Positions 48,596 to 59,435 are shown, counted from the first letter of the stretch. The stretch is DNA of 64,000 bases from Pseudomonadota bacterium (GCA_021846965.1 JAJZWA010000006.1:23662-87661), one strand, 5' to 3'. Notes: generated by a model from the letters alone, not told the origin. Program-made: numbers and translations.

Positions 48596-51500
48596 TCAGG
48601 CCTCCGGCGCGGCTGGCGCGGCGCGCCCGTGCTCGCGCATGAAGCGCCCCAGCGCCAGCGCGGTATGCCCCCCGGAATCGGCGTGGCGCAGGAAGTCCGC
48701 CGGCGTGCCCTGGCGCACCAGCGTGCCCCCTCCCGCGCCTCCCTCGGGGCCGAGGTCGACGATCCAGTCGCTGGAGGCCATGAGATCCAGGTTGTGCTCG
48801 ATCACCACCACCGTGTGACCGGCGTCGGCCAGGCGCAGCAGCACCCGGATCAGCTTGTCCACGTCGGCCATGTGCAGACCCACGGTGGGCTCGTCCAGCA
48901 CGTACAGGGTGGGACGCGCGCTCGCCGTGGCCAGTTCGGTGACCAGTTTCAGGCGCTGCGCCTCGCCACCCGAGAGCTGCGGGCTGGGCTGGCCCAGGTG
49001 CAGGTAGCCCAGGCCGACGTCGTGCAGCAGCTGCAGCGCGCGGGTGATGCGCGGATGCGCGGCGAAGAACTCCAGCGCCGCGTCCACGCTCAGATCCAGC
49101 ACCTCGCCCGCCGACAGGCCGCGCAGGCGCACCTGCAGGGTCTCCGGGTTGAATCGCAGGCCGCCACAGTCCTCGCAGGCCTGGACCACGTCCGGCAGGA
49201 AGTTCATCTCCACCCGCACGGCCCCCTGTCCCTCGCAGGTGGGACAGCGGCCGGCGCCGGTGTTGAAGGAAAACCTCGCCGCCGTGAAGCCGCGCATGCG
49301 CGCCTCCACGGTGTCGGCGAACAGCTTGCGGATGTCGTCCCAGATGCCCACGTAGGTCGCGGGGCAGGAACGCGGGGTCTTGCCGATCGGGGCCTGGTCC
49401 ACCTCCAGCACGCGCTCGATGCCCTCCAGCCCGAGCAGGGCCTTGCAACCCACCGGCGCTCCCTCGCCGGACAGCAGAGCGCGCGCGCTGGCGAACAGCA
49501 CGCCGCGCGCCAGGCTGGACTTGCCCGAGCCCGACACGCCGGTCAGCACCGACAGGCGCCCGCGCGGGAAGCGCAGGTCGACGTCGCGCAGGTTGTGCAG
49601 ACGCGCGCCGCGCACTTCGATCGCGGCGCAGCGCGGCCCCGTGGCCGGGCGCGGCACCAGCGGGTGGCGCAGCGGCTCGCGCAGGTAGCGGGCGGTGAGG
49701 GAGTCGGGGTGGCGCATCAGCTCCTGCAGATTGCCCATGGCCACCACGGTTCCGCCCAGGCGCCCGGCGCCGGGGCCGATGTCCAGGATGGTGTCGGCGC
49801 GCCGGATGGTGTCCTCGTCGTGCTCCACCACCACCAGGGTGCTGCCGCGCGCGCGCAGCTCGTCCAGCGCGTCCAGCAGTCGCAGGTTGTCCCGCGGGTG
49901 CAGGCCGATGGTCGGTTCGTCGAGCACGTAGGCCACGCCGCGCAGGTTGCTGCCGAGCTGGGCCGCCAGCCGGATGCGCTGCGCCTCACCGCCGGACAGG
50001 GTGGGAGCGGCGCGGTCCAGCGCCAGGTATCCCAGCCCCACGCGCTGCAGGAAGTGCAGGCGGGAGAGGATCTCCGCCACGAGATCGCGGCCCAGCGCCT
50101 GTTCCCGCGGTTGCAGGCTCAGTTCCCCGAACCATCGCAGCGCCTCATCCACGGCCAGCGCGGACAGCTCCTGGATCGGGCGATCGCGCCAGCGCACGGC
50201 GAGCGACACGGGGTTCAGGCGCGCGCCGGCGCATTGCGGGCAGCTCGCGGCATCGTGCACATCTCCCCAGCCGCCCTCCTCCCCGCTGTGTTCGGCCTGG
50301 AAGCCGGCGAGCTGGGCTCCGGTGCCGAAACAGGAGGGGCACCAGCCGGCGGAGGAGTTGTAGGAGAACTGGCGCGGATCCAGCTCGGGAAAGCTGCGCG
50401 CGCAGGAAGGACAGGCGCGCAGGGTGCTGAAGCGCCGCAGTTCCAGCGCCGCGTGGGCACCGATCACGTCGCCCGCCGCCATCGCCTGGCGCAGGCGCTG
50501 CAGCGGCCAGATCACCTGCACCACGCCCTTGCCGAGCTGCACGGCCTCGTGCACCAGCTTGCGCAGCGCATCCGCGTGCTCGGGCTGCAGTTCGATCTCG
50601 CCCAGGGGCAGCGAGATGTCGTGCTCGCGAAACCGATCCGGGCGCGGCCAGGGCTCGGTGGGCAGGAAGGCGCCATCCACCCAGAGGTGGCCGTGCCCGC
50701 GCCTGGCCGCCCATTGGGCCAGCTCCGTGTACACGCCCTTGCGCTGCACCACGAGCGGCGCCATGATGCCCACCGCATGGCCGCGCAGTTCGCGCATCAG
50801 CTGGGCGCAGATGGCCTCCTCGGTCTGGGGCGCGATCGGCACCTGGCAATCGGGACAGTACTGGGTGCCCAGCTTGGCGTACAGCAGGCGCAGGAAGGGG
50901 TGCACCTCGGTCAGCGTGCCCACGGTGCTCTTGCGTCCGCCCCGGCTGGTGCGCTGCGCGATCGCCACGGTGGGAGGAATGCCGAAGATCGCGTCCACGT
51001 CGGGGCGCGGCGGAGGCTGCACGAACTGGCGCGCGTAGGCGTTGATGGACTCCAGGTAGCGGCGCTGGCCCTCGCTGAACAGCACGTCGAAGGCCAGCGA
51101 GCTCTTGCCCGAGCCGGACACCCCGGTGATCACGGTCATGCCGCCTCGCGGCAGGTCCACGTCCACGTTGCGCAGGTTGTGCTCGCGCGCGCGCCGGATG
51201 GCGATGAAGCCCTCGCGGCCGCGGCGCAGCGCCTGCGCCAGGTAGGCGCCGCCCTCCTCGGCCACCTGCAGCAGCTGGGCGTCGTTCGCGGCCGCCTGCG
51301 CCGAGGCCTGCTGCGCCGGGACCCCGCCGGCCGCCTGCACCGCCGCGGCCTCGGCCGCCTCGACGCCCACCTGGGCGCGGTAGGCGCGCAGCGCCTGGCC
51401 GGTATGCGAGGCGGCGCAGGCCTCCACCTCCTCGGGCGGGCCGGCCACGACCAGCGTGCCGCCCGCGTCCCCGCCCTCGGGGCCCAGGTCGATCACCCAG

Positions 51501-54337
51501 TCGCTGGCGGCGATGACGTCCAGGTTGTGCTCGATCAGCACCACGCTGTGGCCGGCATCGACCAGCTCGTGCAAGGCGCGCAGCAGTCGCGCGATGTCGT
51601 CGAAATGCAGCCCGGTGGTCGGCTCGTCGAGCAGGAACAGCGAGCCCCGCGCGGCGCCGCGACCGGCCCCGCGCCGAGCCTCCGCCAGGAAGGCGGCGAG
51701 CTTCAGGCGCTGCGCCTCCCCGCCGGAAAGGGTCGGCGTGGGCTGGCCCAGGCGCAGGTAGTCCAGGCCCACGGCCTGCAGCGCGCGCAGCCCGGCCTGC
51801 AGCTCGCGTTCGCCGGAGAACAGCTGCAGCGCCTCGGCCACCGTCAGCTCCAGCACCTCGGCGACGTTGAGGCTGCGGCCCCCCGGCAGGTCCAGGCACA
51901 GTTCCAGCACCTCGGAGCGGTAGCGCCGGCCGTCGCAGTCGGGGCAGCGCAGGTAGACGTCGGAGAGGAACTGCATCTCGACATGCTCGAAGCCCGAGCC
52001 GCCGCAGGTCGGGCATCGCCCGTCGCCGCTGTTGAAACTGAAGGTGCCCGCGGTGTAGCCGCGGCGCTGCGCCTCCGGCAGCGCCGCGAAGCGCTTGCGC
52101 AGCGCGTCGAAGGCACCGACGAAGCTGACCGGGTTGGAACGGGCGGTCTTGCCCAGGGCGGTCTGGTCCACCAGCACCACGTCGGCCACCTGCTCGGCGC
52201 CGAGCAGGCGCGAGAAGGCGCCCGGCTCGGGTGCGCTCTTGCCCAGGGAGCGAGCCAGCGCCGGCCACAGCACGTCACCGACCAGCGTGGACTTGCCGCA
52301 GCCCGACACCCCGGTGACCGCCACCAGCGCCTGCAAGGGGAACTCGACCGTGAGATCGCGCAGGTTGTGCTGGTGCGCGCCTTCGAGGATCAGGCGCGGC
52401 GCCTGCAGCCGGCCGGCGGCGTCGCGGCGCAGGCGCCGCGGCGCCCGCGACTGGCGTACCGTGCGCTCACCGCGCAGATAGGCTCCGGTCAGCGTGTCGG
52501 CGCCGCGCAACGCATCCAGGCTGCCCTGGAACACGAGCTGTCCGCCGTGCTCGCCGGCGCCGGGCCCGAGTTCGATCAGGTGATCCGCCGCCAGCATGAT
52601 CTGCGGGTCATGCTCGACCACCAGCAGGCTGTTGCCGGCGCTTTTCAGGCCCTGCAGCACGGCGCTGAGGCGGTGCAGGTCGCGCGGATGCAGGCCGATC
52701 GAGGGCTCGTCCAGCACGAACAGGGTCTGGGTCAGGGAGGTGCCCAGCGCGGTGGTCAGGTTGATGCGCTGCACCTCGCCGCCGGACAGGGTGCGCGATT
52801 GCCGGTCCAGGCTGAGGTAGCCCAGGCCCACGTCGAGCAGGTAGCGCAGGCGCGCGCGGATCTCGTCGAGCAGCAGGCGCGTGGCCGCGTCGGCGCCGGC
52901 CTCATGCTCCACCGCGCCGAAGAACTCGAAGGCACGCGAAACGGGCAGTTGCATCACCTCATGCAGATTCAGCCCCGGCAGCGCCAGCATCTGCTCCTCG
53001 CTCCACTCCACGCCCTTCGGGCGCAGGCGCTGCGCGCCGCTGGCATGCGCCGCCTGCGCGCTGCCCACGCGCCACAACAGGCCGTCGAGCTTGAGCCGGG
53101 CTCCGCCGCAGGCGGGGCACAGGCTGGAGCTTCGGTACTTGGACAGCAGCACCCGCACGTGCATCTTGTAGGTGCGGGTCTCGAGCCAGTCGAAGAAACG
53201 GCGCACGCCGTAGTACTGGGTCTCCCATTTGCCGCTGAATTTCGGATCCCCGTCGAGCACCCAGTCGCGTTCGCGCGGCTCCAGTTCGCCCCAGGGTACG
53301 TCCAGGCGCACCCCCGCGCCCGCGGCATGACGCTCCAGGTCGCGTTGCGCATCCTTGAAGCTGGCCGTCTGCCAGGGCTTGACCGCGCCGCCGCGCAAGG
53401 TCCTGGATGCGTCGGGGATCACCAGGCCCCAGTCGACGCCCAGGGTGCGCCCGAAGCCGCGGCAGGTCTCGCAGGCGCCGAGCGCCGAGTTGAAGCTGAA
53501 CAGCCCCGGACTGGGATCGCGGTAGGCGATGTCGCAGCGCGCGCAATGCAGGTCGGCGGAATACCTCCAGGCCTGCGCGGGGTCCGCCTCGGGCGCAGCC
53601 GCCTCGTCCGGCGCGCCCGCGCCCTCGGCCAGCGCCCACACGGCCACCCGGCCCTGGCCGCGCAGCAGCGCGGCCTCGATGGCTTCGAGCAGGCGGGCGT
53701 TCTCCACCTTGCCGGCACGGAAACGATCCTGCACCACGTACAGGGTCGCCCCGCTGCGCGCGTGCACGCGCGTGTAGCCCTGCGAGGCGAGGCCGTCGAG
53801 CACCACCTGCTCCTCGAGCCTGTCGGGTACCGTCACCGGGAAGCTGAGCACCAGGCGCGGGTCCCCCGCCTGCGCGGCCCGGCCGCGCAGATCGGAGGCG
53901 ATGCTGGAGGCGTCGTCGCGGCGCACCTCGCCCGCGCAACGCCGGCACACCAGGCGCGCGCGCCGGGCGTACAGGAGTTTCAGGTGGTCGGCCAGTTCGG
54001 TCATCGTCGCCACCGTCGAGCGCGAAGTGCGCACCGGATTGGTCTGGTCGATGGCGATGGCCGGCAGGATGCCGCCGATATGGTCCACCCGCGGCCTGTC
54101 CATGCGGTCCAGGAATTGCCGCGCGTAGGGGGAAAAGGTCTCGACGTAGCGCCGCTGACCCTCGGCGTAGACGGTGTCGAAGGCCAGCGAGCTCTTGCCG
54201 GAGCCCGACACGCCCGTGACGACAACGATTCGCCCCAGGGGAATCGACAGGTCGAGATTTTTGAGGTTGTTCTGGTGCGCCCCGCGCAATTCGATGCTGC
54301 CGGGCTCGTGTGCGGGTGTCGGTTCGCTCGCTGTCAT
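48596..54337 (-). CDS. uvrA: Double-length UvrA-family ATPase (tandem UvrA)
   Basis: 1913 residues, about twice E. coli UvrA (940). Two complete but divergent UvrA units are fused: unit 1 about 1-1010, a Gln/Ala-rich linker (about 985-1040), and unit 2 about 1045-1913. Each has two ABC domains: Walker A loops near 41, 676, 1066 and 1596 and LSGGExQR signatures near 516, 867, 1442 and 1784. Each unit keeps both UvrA zinc modules (C-x2-C-x19-C-x2-C). It therefore resembles a UvrA dimer in one chain. ATG 54337 gives MTASEPTPAHEPGSIELRGAH. Such fusions occur in Burkholderiales from memory; whether it serves in excision repair or is a resistance-type paralogue is unknown. It diverges from ompR. 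Confidence 0.93.
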   Translation of the reverse strand: MTASEPTPAHEPGSIELRGAHQNNLKNLDLSIPLGRIVVVTGVSGSGKSSLAFDTVYAEGQRRYVETFSPYARQFLDRMDRPRVDHIGGILPAIAIDQTNPVRTSRSTVATMTELADHLKLLYARRARLVCRRCAGEVRRDDASSIASDLRGRAAQAGDPRLVLSFPVTVPDRLEEQVVLDGLASQGYTRVHARSGATLYVVQDRFRAGKVENARLLEAIEAALLRGQGRVAVWALAEGAGAPDEAAAPEADPAQAWRYSADLHCARCDIAYRDPSPGLFSFNSALGACETCRGFGRTLGVDWGLVIPDASRTLRGGAVKPWQTASFKDAQRDLERHAAGAGVRLDVPWGELEPRERDWVLDGDPKFSGKWETQYYGVRRFFDWLETRTYKMHVRVLLSKYRSSSLCPACGGARLKLDGLLWRVGSAQAAHASGAQRLRPKGVEWSEEQMLALPGLNLHEVMQLPVSRAFEFFGAVEHEAGADAATRLLLDEIRARLRYLLDVGLGYLSLDRQSRTLSGGEVQRINLTTALGTSLTQTLFVLDEPSIGLHPRDLHRLSAVLQGLKSAGNSLLVVEHDPQIMLAADHLIELGPGAGEHGGQLVFQGSLDALRGADTLTGAYLRGERTVRQSRAPRRLRRDAAGRLQAPRLILEGAHQHNLRDLTVEFPLQALVAVTGVSGCGKSTLVGDVLWPALARSLGKSAPEPGAFSRLLGAEQVADVVLVDQTALGKTARSNPVSFVGAFDALRKRFAALPEAQRRGYTAGTFSFNSGDGRCPTCGGSGFEHVEMQFLSDVYLRCPDCDGRRYRSEVLELCLDLPGGRSLNVAEVLELTVAEALQLFSGERELQAGLRALQAVGLDYLRLGQPTPTLSGGEAQRLKLAAFLAEARRGAGRGAARGSLFLLDEPTTGLHFDDIARLLRALHELVDAGHSVVLIEHNLDVIAASDWVIDLGPEGGDAGGTLVVAGPPEEVEACAASHTGQALRAYRAQVGVEAAEAAAVQAAGGVPAQQASAQAAANDAQLLQVAEEGGAYLAQALRRGREGFIAIRRAREHNLRNVDVDLPRGGMTVITGVSGSGKSSLAFDVLFSEGQRRYLESINAYARQFVQPPPRPDVDAIFGIPPTVAIAQRTSRGGRKSTVGTLTEVHPFLRLLYAKLGTQYCPDCQVPIAPQTEEAICAQLMRELRGHAVGIMAPLVVQRKGVYTELAQWAARRGHGHLWVDGAFLPTEPWPRPDRFREHDISLPLGEIELQPEHADALRKLVHEAVQLGKGVVQVIWPLQRLRQAMAAGDVIGAHAALELRRFSTLRACPSCARSFPELDPRQFSYNSSAGWCPSCFGTGAQLAGFQAEHSGEEGGWGDVHDAASCPQCAGARLNPVSLAVRWRDRPIQELSALAVDEALRWFGELSLQPREQALGRDLVAEILSRLHFLQRVGLGYLALDRAAPTLSGGEAQRIRLAAQLGSNLRGVAYVLDEPTIGLHPRDNLRLLDALDELRARGSTLVVVEHDEDTIRRADTILDIGPGAGRLGGTVVAMGNLQELMRHPDSLTARYLREPLRHPLVPRPATGPRCAAIEVRGARLHNLRDVDLRFPRGRLSVLTGVSGSGKSSLARGVLFASARALLSGEGAPVGCKALLGLEGIERVLEVDQAPIGKTPRSCPATYVGIWDDIRKLFADTVEARMRGFTAARFSFNTGAGRCPTCEGQGAVRVEMNFLPDVVQACEDCGGLRFNPETLQVRLRGLSAGEVLDLSVDAALEFFAAHPRITRALQLLHDVGLGYLHLGQPSPQLSGGEAQRLKLVTELATASARPTLYVLDEPTVGLHMADVDKLIRVLLRLADAGHTVVVIEHNLDLMASSDWIVDLGPEGGAGGGTLVRQGTPADFLRHADSGGHTALALGRFMREHGRAAPAAPEA

Positions 54338-54396
54338 TCCCGGAACTATACGCAGTCGCGCGTTTCCGGGCAGCCCGGACGGAGACTTTTGGAAAC

Positions 54397-54426
54397 TTGT
54401 CGAGCCCGCGGCAACGCAGTTACATT
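54397..54426 (+). promoter_or_regulatory. Putative sigma-70 promoter of ompR-envZ
   Basis: TTGTCG (54397-54402) and TACATT (54421-54426) with an 18-base spacer, four of six matches each. It lies 82 bases upstream of the ompR start in the 171-base gap shared with the divergent uvrA. Nothing else was recognised in this gap. Confidence 0.4.
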
Positions 54427-54508
54427 TATCCGGTACCCACTGCGGGGCCCGTCCTGCGCGATCCGGAGCCTGTACTTCCGGCCGGCGCGGGGCACCGACG
54501 GATTCGCC

Positions 54509-55237
54509 ATGCAACAAGACAAGCCGAAGAAGATCCTGGTCGTTGACGACGACGCCCGTATTCGCGACCTGCTGCGTCGGTACCTGACGCAGGAGAACTA
54601 CGAGGTATTCGTCGCCGAGGACGCCAAGACCATGCAGCGCGTGATGGTCAAGGAGCGCTTCGACCTGATCGTGCTGGATCTGATGCTGCCGGGCGAGGAC
54701 GGCCTGACCGTGTGCAAGCGCATGCGCGCCTCCAAGGACTTCACGCCCATCATCATGCTCACGGCCAAGGGCGAGGACGTCGATCGCATCATCGGACTGG
54801 AGGTCGGCGCCGACGACTACCTGCCCAAGCCCTTCAACCCGCGCGAGCTGCTGGCGCGCATCAGCGCGGTGCTGCGCCGCCAGCCCAACCCGGAATTGCC
54901 CGGCGCGCCGGCGCGCGACGACGAAACCGTGGTGTTCGGCCCCTTCAGCCTGGATCTCGCACGGCGCGAGCTCTCCCGCAATGGCGAACTCATCAACCTG
55001 ACCACCGGCGAGTTCGCCATGCTCAAGGCCCTGGTGCGCCACCCGCGCCAGCCGCTGTCGCGCGATCGCCTCGCCGAACTGGCGCGCGGACGCGACTACG
55101 AGGCCTTCGACCGCAGCCTGGACGTGGCGATCTCGCGCCTGCGCAAGATCGTCGAGATCGATCCCGCGCACCCGCGCTACATCCAGACCGTGTGGGGCGT
55201 GGGCTACGTGTTCGTGCCCGACACCAAGGACGCCTGA
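54509..55237 (+). CDS. ompR: Response regulator OmpR
   Basis: 242-residue OmpR/PhoB-family regulator. The receiver domain has the acidic pocket VVDDD (about 11-15), phosphoacceptor Asp57 (VLDLMLPGEDG), Thr85 and Lys107 (LPKPFNP). The winged-helix output domain (about 140-235) contains LTTGEFAMLKALVRHPRQPLSRDRL and SRLRKIVEID followed by the wing TVWGVGYVFVPD. Very close in layout to E. coli OmpR (239). ATG 54509 was chosen. envZ starts 49 bases after the stop; the pair would respond to osmolarity, pH or envelope state and control porins. Confidence 0.95.
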   Translation: MQQDKPKKILVVDDDARIRDLLRRYLTQENYEVFVAEDAKTMQRVMVKERFDLIVLDLMLPGEDGLTVCKRMRASKDFTPIIMLTAKGEDVDRIIGLEVGADDYLPKPFNPRELLARISAVLRRQPNPELPGAPARDDETVVFGPFSLDLARRELSRNGELINLTTGEFAMLKALVRHPRQPLSRDRLAELARGRDYEAFDRSLDVAISRLRKIVEIDPAHPRYIQTVWGVGYVFVPDTKDA

Positions 55238-55286
55238 GCCACCGCCCGCGCGCCGGGTGCGGCGCGTCCACCACGCCGCGGCCAGC

Positions 55287-56684
55287 ATGCCTGCGAATCC
55301 CGCGCTCCCGCGCGAATCCCGCGCCCGCCAGTTCTTCGGGCAGCTCTCGGGCCGCCTGTACTGGCGCACCTTCGTGCTGATCGTCGCACTGCTCTCGGTG
55401 AGCCTGGCGGCCTGGTTCCAGAGCTTCCGCGTGCAGCAGACCGATCAGCAGATCGAGCAGACGGCGCGCCAGATCACCAGCCTGATCGACCTCACCCGCA
55501 TCGCGCTGGTGCATTCGGCCCCGCAGGCGCGCAACGCCCTGCTGGACGAGCTGGTGCGCCGCGAGGACATCTACATCTATCCCCGGCGCAGCGACGATCG
55601 CTGGACCCCGATGGAGCGCAATGAATTCACGCGGCGCCTGGCGGCCAGCGTGGGCGCGCGCCTGCACGAGCGATTGAATTTCGCCGATTCGGTGAACGGC
55701 GAATCGGGCCTGTGGATCGGCTTTCGCATCGACACCGACCGCTACTGGCTGCTGCTGGACCCCTCGCGCATCGACGAGTCCCTGGGAGAGACCTGGGTGA
55801 TCGGAGGCGTGCTGGCCACGCTGCTGGCCTTGATCGGCGCGGCCGTCATCGCCGGTTTCGTCAACCGCCCGCTGCGGGACCTGAGCATCGCCACCGCGCG
55901 GGTGCGCGAAGGCGACTTCTCGCACCAGCTGGACGAGACCTCGGGCACCGAGGAAATCCGTGACGTCAACCGCGGCTTCAATCGCATGGCGCGCGCCCTG
56001 CAGGAAATCGAGGAAGAGCGCACCCTCATGCTGGCCGGCATTTCCCACGACATCCGCACGCCCCTGGCCCGGTTGCGCCTGGAGGCCGAGCTCAGCGTGC
56101 CCGAGGAGCAGGCGCGGCGCGACATCATCGACGACATCGAGCAGGCCGACTCGATCATCAGCAAGTTCATGGAATATGCGCGCTCGGCCAGCCCGGTGCG
56201 CCAGCGCGTCGACCTGCCCGAGCTGGCGGCCCGCGTGCGCAGCGACCTCGACAAATGGGGTGATCTGCGGATTCGCATCGACGCCGGCATCACCGCCTCG
56301 GCCCTGGGAGACGAGCTGGAACTGCGGCGCGTGCTGACCAATCTGCTGGAGAACGCGCGGCGCTACGCCCGCCACCCGGACCAGGACGCGGCGGAGGTGG
56401 ACATCGGATTCCTGCGCCGCACCGGCGAGGTGGCCATCACCGTGCGCGACCACGGCCCCGGGGTTCCCCAGGAACAGCTGCCCCTGCTCACACGTCCCTT
56501 CTTCCGCGGCGATGCCGCCCGCACCTCGGCCAAGGGCACCGGGCTGGGACTGTCCATCGTCGAGCGCACGGTGGCCCGCATGGGCGGGCGCGTGGAACTG
56601 CTCAACGCTGCCGGCGGCGGCCTGCTCGTGCGGGTGTGGCTGCCGCGCGATCCGACCGACCTGCCGACCCTTCCGCCGGCCTGA
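55287..56684 (+). CDS. envZ: Sensor histidine kinase EnvZ
   Basis: 465-residue inner-membrane sensor kinase. TM1 is about 28-46, a 120-residue periplasmic domain follows, TM2 about 170-191, then HAMP (about 191-243), the phosphoacceptor His254 in GISHDIRTPLARLRLEAEL, and a HATPase_c domain with NLLENARRYA (N box), DHGPGVP (G1), FFRGDAARTS (F box) and GTGLGLSI (G2). The ATG at 55287 is preferred over a GTG at 55257. Partner of the upstream OmpR. The last 83 bases overlap the convergent rnfH coding sequence. Confidence 0.93.
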   Translation: MPANPALPRESRARQFFGQLSGRLYWRTFVLIVALLSVSLAAWFQSFRVQQTDQQIEQTARQITSLIDLTRIALVHSAPQARNALLDELVRREDIYIYPRRSDDRWTPMERNEFTRRLAASVGARLHERLNFADSVNGESGLWIGFRIDTDRYWLLLDPSRIDESLGETWVIGGVLATLLALIGAAVIAGFVNRPLRDLSIATARVREGDFSHQLDETSGTEEIRDVNRGFNRMARALQEIEEERTLMLAGISHDIRTPLARLRLEAELSVPEEQARRDIIDDIEQADSIISKFMEYARSASPVRQRVDLPELAARVRSDLDKWGDLRIRIDAGITASALGDELELRRVLTNLLENARRYARHPDQDAAEVDIGFLRRTGEVAITVRDHGPGVPQEQLPLLTRPFFRGDAARTSAKGTGLGLSIVERTVARMGGRVELLNAAGGGLLVRVWLPRDPTDLPTLPPA

Positions 56685-56970
56685 GACGCGCGCGCAGGCG
56701 TCGGGCCTCCTTGGGATCGACGCGCAGCGCCCGCGTCACGTCCACGCGGTCGCCGTCATGCAGGGCTTCGCCAGGCTCGCGCAGGCGGCCCCACACGGCC
56801 AGGCGCAGCGCTCCCCCCGGCTCACGCCAGCTGGCATCGGGCAGCAGGTCGGCGACGCCGCTGGCCTGCACCGCGTCGGCCAGCGTGGACCCGGCCGGCA
56901 GATCCAGCTCGCGCAGGCAGTCGCCGCCGGCGCCGTCGCTCCAGTACACGCTGCAACGCAGCCCCGGCAT
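56602..56970 (-). CDS. rnfH: RnfH family protein (UPF0125)
   Basis: 122 residues of the RnfH/ubiquitin-like family, a small beta-grasp protein of unknown function usually next to ratA. The first 90 residues are typical (CSVYWSDGAG, LDLPAGSTLADAVQASGV, LAVWGRLREPGEALHDGDRVDVTRAL, and DPKEARRLR near the usual end). Here the frame runs about 30 residues further, an Arg/Ala-rich tail read antisense to the end of envZ, so the natural stop seems to have been lost. ATG 56970 is two bases after the ratA stop. Confidence 0.88.
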   Translation of the reverse strand: MPGLRCSVYWSDGAGGDCLRELDLPAGSTLADAVQASGVADLLPDASWREPGGALRLAVWGRLREPGEALHDGDRVDVTRALRVDPKEARRLRARLRPAEGSAGRSDRAAATPARAGRRRQR

Positions 56971-56972
56971 GC

Positions 56973-57416
56973 TCAGGCGCCCCCCCCGTAGACCTGCTCG
57001 GCCCGCTGCACGAAGGACTCGACGAAGGTCTTGGCGATATGCCCGAACACCGGGCCGATCACCGCGTCGACCACGCGGTTGGAAAAGTGATACTCGAGCT
57101 CGAACTCGATGCGGCAGGCCTGCCCGTCCTGCAGCGGCGAGAAATGCCAGCGCCCCTGCAGATGACTGAACGGCCCCTCGACCAGCTCCATGTGGATCTC
57201 GCGCCCGGGCTCCTGGCGGTTCTGCGTGGTGAAGCTCTGGCGCACCCCCTTGAAGTCGATGCGGATGGTGGCGCGCATCGACTGTTCGCTGGACTCGTGC
57301 ACCTCGACGCCGCCGCACCACGGCAGGAACTGCGGATAGGACGCCACGTCGGCCACCAGAGCGTACATCTGCTGGGCGCTGTACCAGATGAGAACGGACT
57401 TGCGGACCTGGGCCAT
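56973..57416 (-). CDS. ratA: RatA/COQ10 family START-domain protein
   Basis: 147-residue protein of the polyketide cyclase/START superfamily. It begins MAQVRKSVLIWYSAQQMYALVADVASYPQFLPWC, with the NLS-like VLVPYSAEQMFALV start typical of RatA/YfjG and COQ10, and ends with VIGPVFGHIAKTFVESFVQRA, the C-terminal helix. In E. coli RatA was reported to block 70S formation and also supports respiratory quinone function; the family's main role in bacteria is likely quinone binding. It precedes rnfH by two bases; ratA-rnfH and divergent smpB is the conserved arrangement (here smpB starts 116 bases away). Confidence 0.92.
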   Translation of the reverse strand: MAQVRKSVLIWYSAQQMYALVADVASYPQFLPWCGGVEVHESSEQSMRATIRIDFKGVRQSFTTQNRQEPGREIHMELVEGPFSHLQGRWHFSPLQDGQACRIEFELEYHFSNRVVDAVIGPVFGHIAKTFVESFVQRAEQVYGGGA

Positions 57417-57532
57417 GGGCGGAGTTCGTAAAATGATCGATTGTAGGAACAGCGCCGCCGACTCACCGCGGCAGCGGAGCGCCCCCCGACGGCCGCCTTG
57501 AAGCGCGAGCACGCGCCCCCACATAGCCCCCC

Positions 57533-57979
57533 ATGCCCATCGCAGAAAACCGCAAAGCCTCGTTCAACTATTTCCTCGAAGACCGTTTCGAGGCGGGGCT
57601 CGTGCTCGAGGGCTGGGAGGTCAAGGCCATCCGCGCCGGACGCGCGCAGTTGCTGGACGGCTACGTGCTGATCCGGGACGGCGAGCTGTTTCTCGTGGGC
57701 ATGAACGTCACCGCCCTGCAGAGCGCCTCCACCCACGTGCGCCCCGACGCCAGCCGCACGCGCAAGCTGCTCATGCACAAGGCCGAGATCCGACGCCTGA
57801 TCGGCAAGGTGGAGCAGCGCGGCTACACCCTGGTGCCGCTGAACCTGCACGAGAAGCAGGGACGCATCAAGCTGGATTTCGCGCTGGGCCGCGGCAAGAA
57901 GCTGCATGACAAGCGCGATACGGAAGCCAAGCGCGACTGGGACCGCGAGAAGGCGCGCCTGATGCGCCGGCCCCAGTGA
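57533..57979 (+). CDS. smpB: SsrA-binding protein SmpB
   Basis: 148-residue partner of tmRNA in trans-translation rescue of stalled ribosomes. It starts [34 protein letters not shown], with the OB-fold and [10 protein letters not shown], and ends in the basic tail [27 protein letters not shown] that mimics a decoding helix. Divergent from ratA-rnfH, which is the usual neighbourhood. Length is typical (140-160). Confidence 0.97.
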   Translation: MPIAENRKASFNYFLEDRFEAGLVLEGWEVKAIRAGRAQLLDGYVLIRDGELFLVGMNVTALQSASTHVRPDASRTRKLLMHKAEIRRLIGKVEQRGYTLVPLNLHEKQGRIKLDFALGRGKKLHDKRDTEAKRDWDREKARLMRRPQ

Positions 57980-58021
57980 TTCCCGGGCCGCGCCGGCCCT
58001 CCGCCCGAAGCACGAGGCAAA

Positions 58022-58085
58022 GGGCCCGGCCCGCTCCCGCGGACCGGGCCCATGCCCGTTCATGCGATTCCCCGCTTTCGCGGGG
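58022..58085. terminator. Two GC hairpins between convergent smpB and aceA
   Basis: GGGCCCGG (58022-58029) with CCGGGCCC (58044-58051) around a 14-base loop, and CCCCGC/GCGGGG (58070-58085) with a TTTC loop, lie between the smpB stop and the aceA stop. Neither is followed by a T-run; the position suits a bidirectional transcription end. Confidence 0.4.
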
Positions 58086-58127
58086 CTGTCTCCCCGGTCT
58101 TCGCCGAGTGCTTGCTCCGCGGGTGGA

Positions 58128-59435
<1,308 letters not shown>

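Noticed and set aside
48596..54337. The double UvrA as a frameshift or misassembly product
   Set aside because: One continuous frame with no internal stop, a plausible linker, and halves too different to be an assembly duplicate.
48629..55237. A 2202-codon open frame on the plus strand ending as OmpR
   Set aside because: Most of it is antisense to uvrA with Gln/Ala/Gly/Arg-biased, low-complexity sequence. It is open only because of high GC; the true product is OmpR from 54509.
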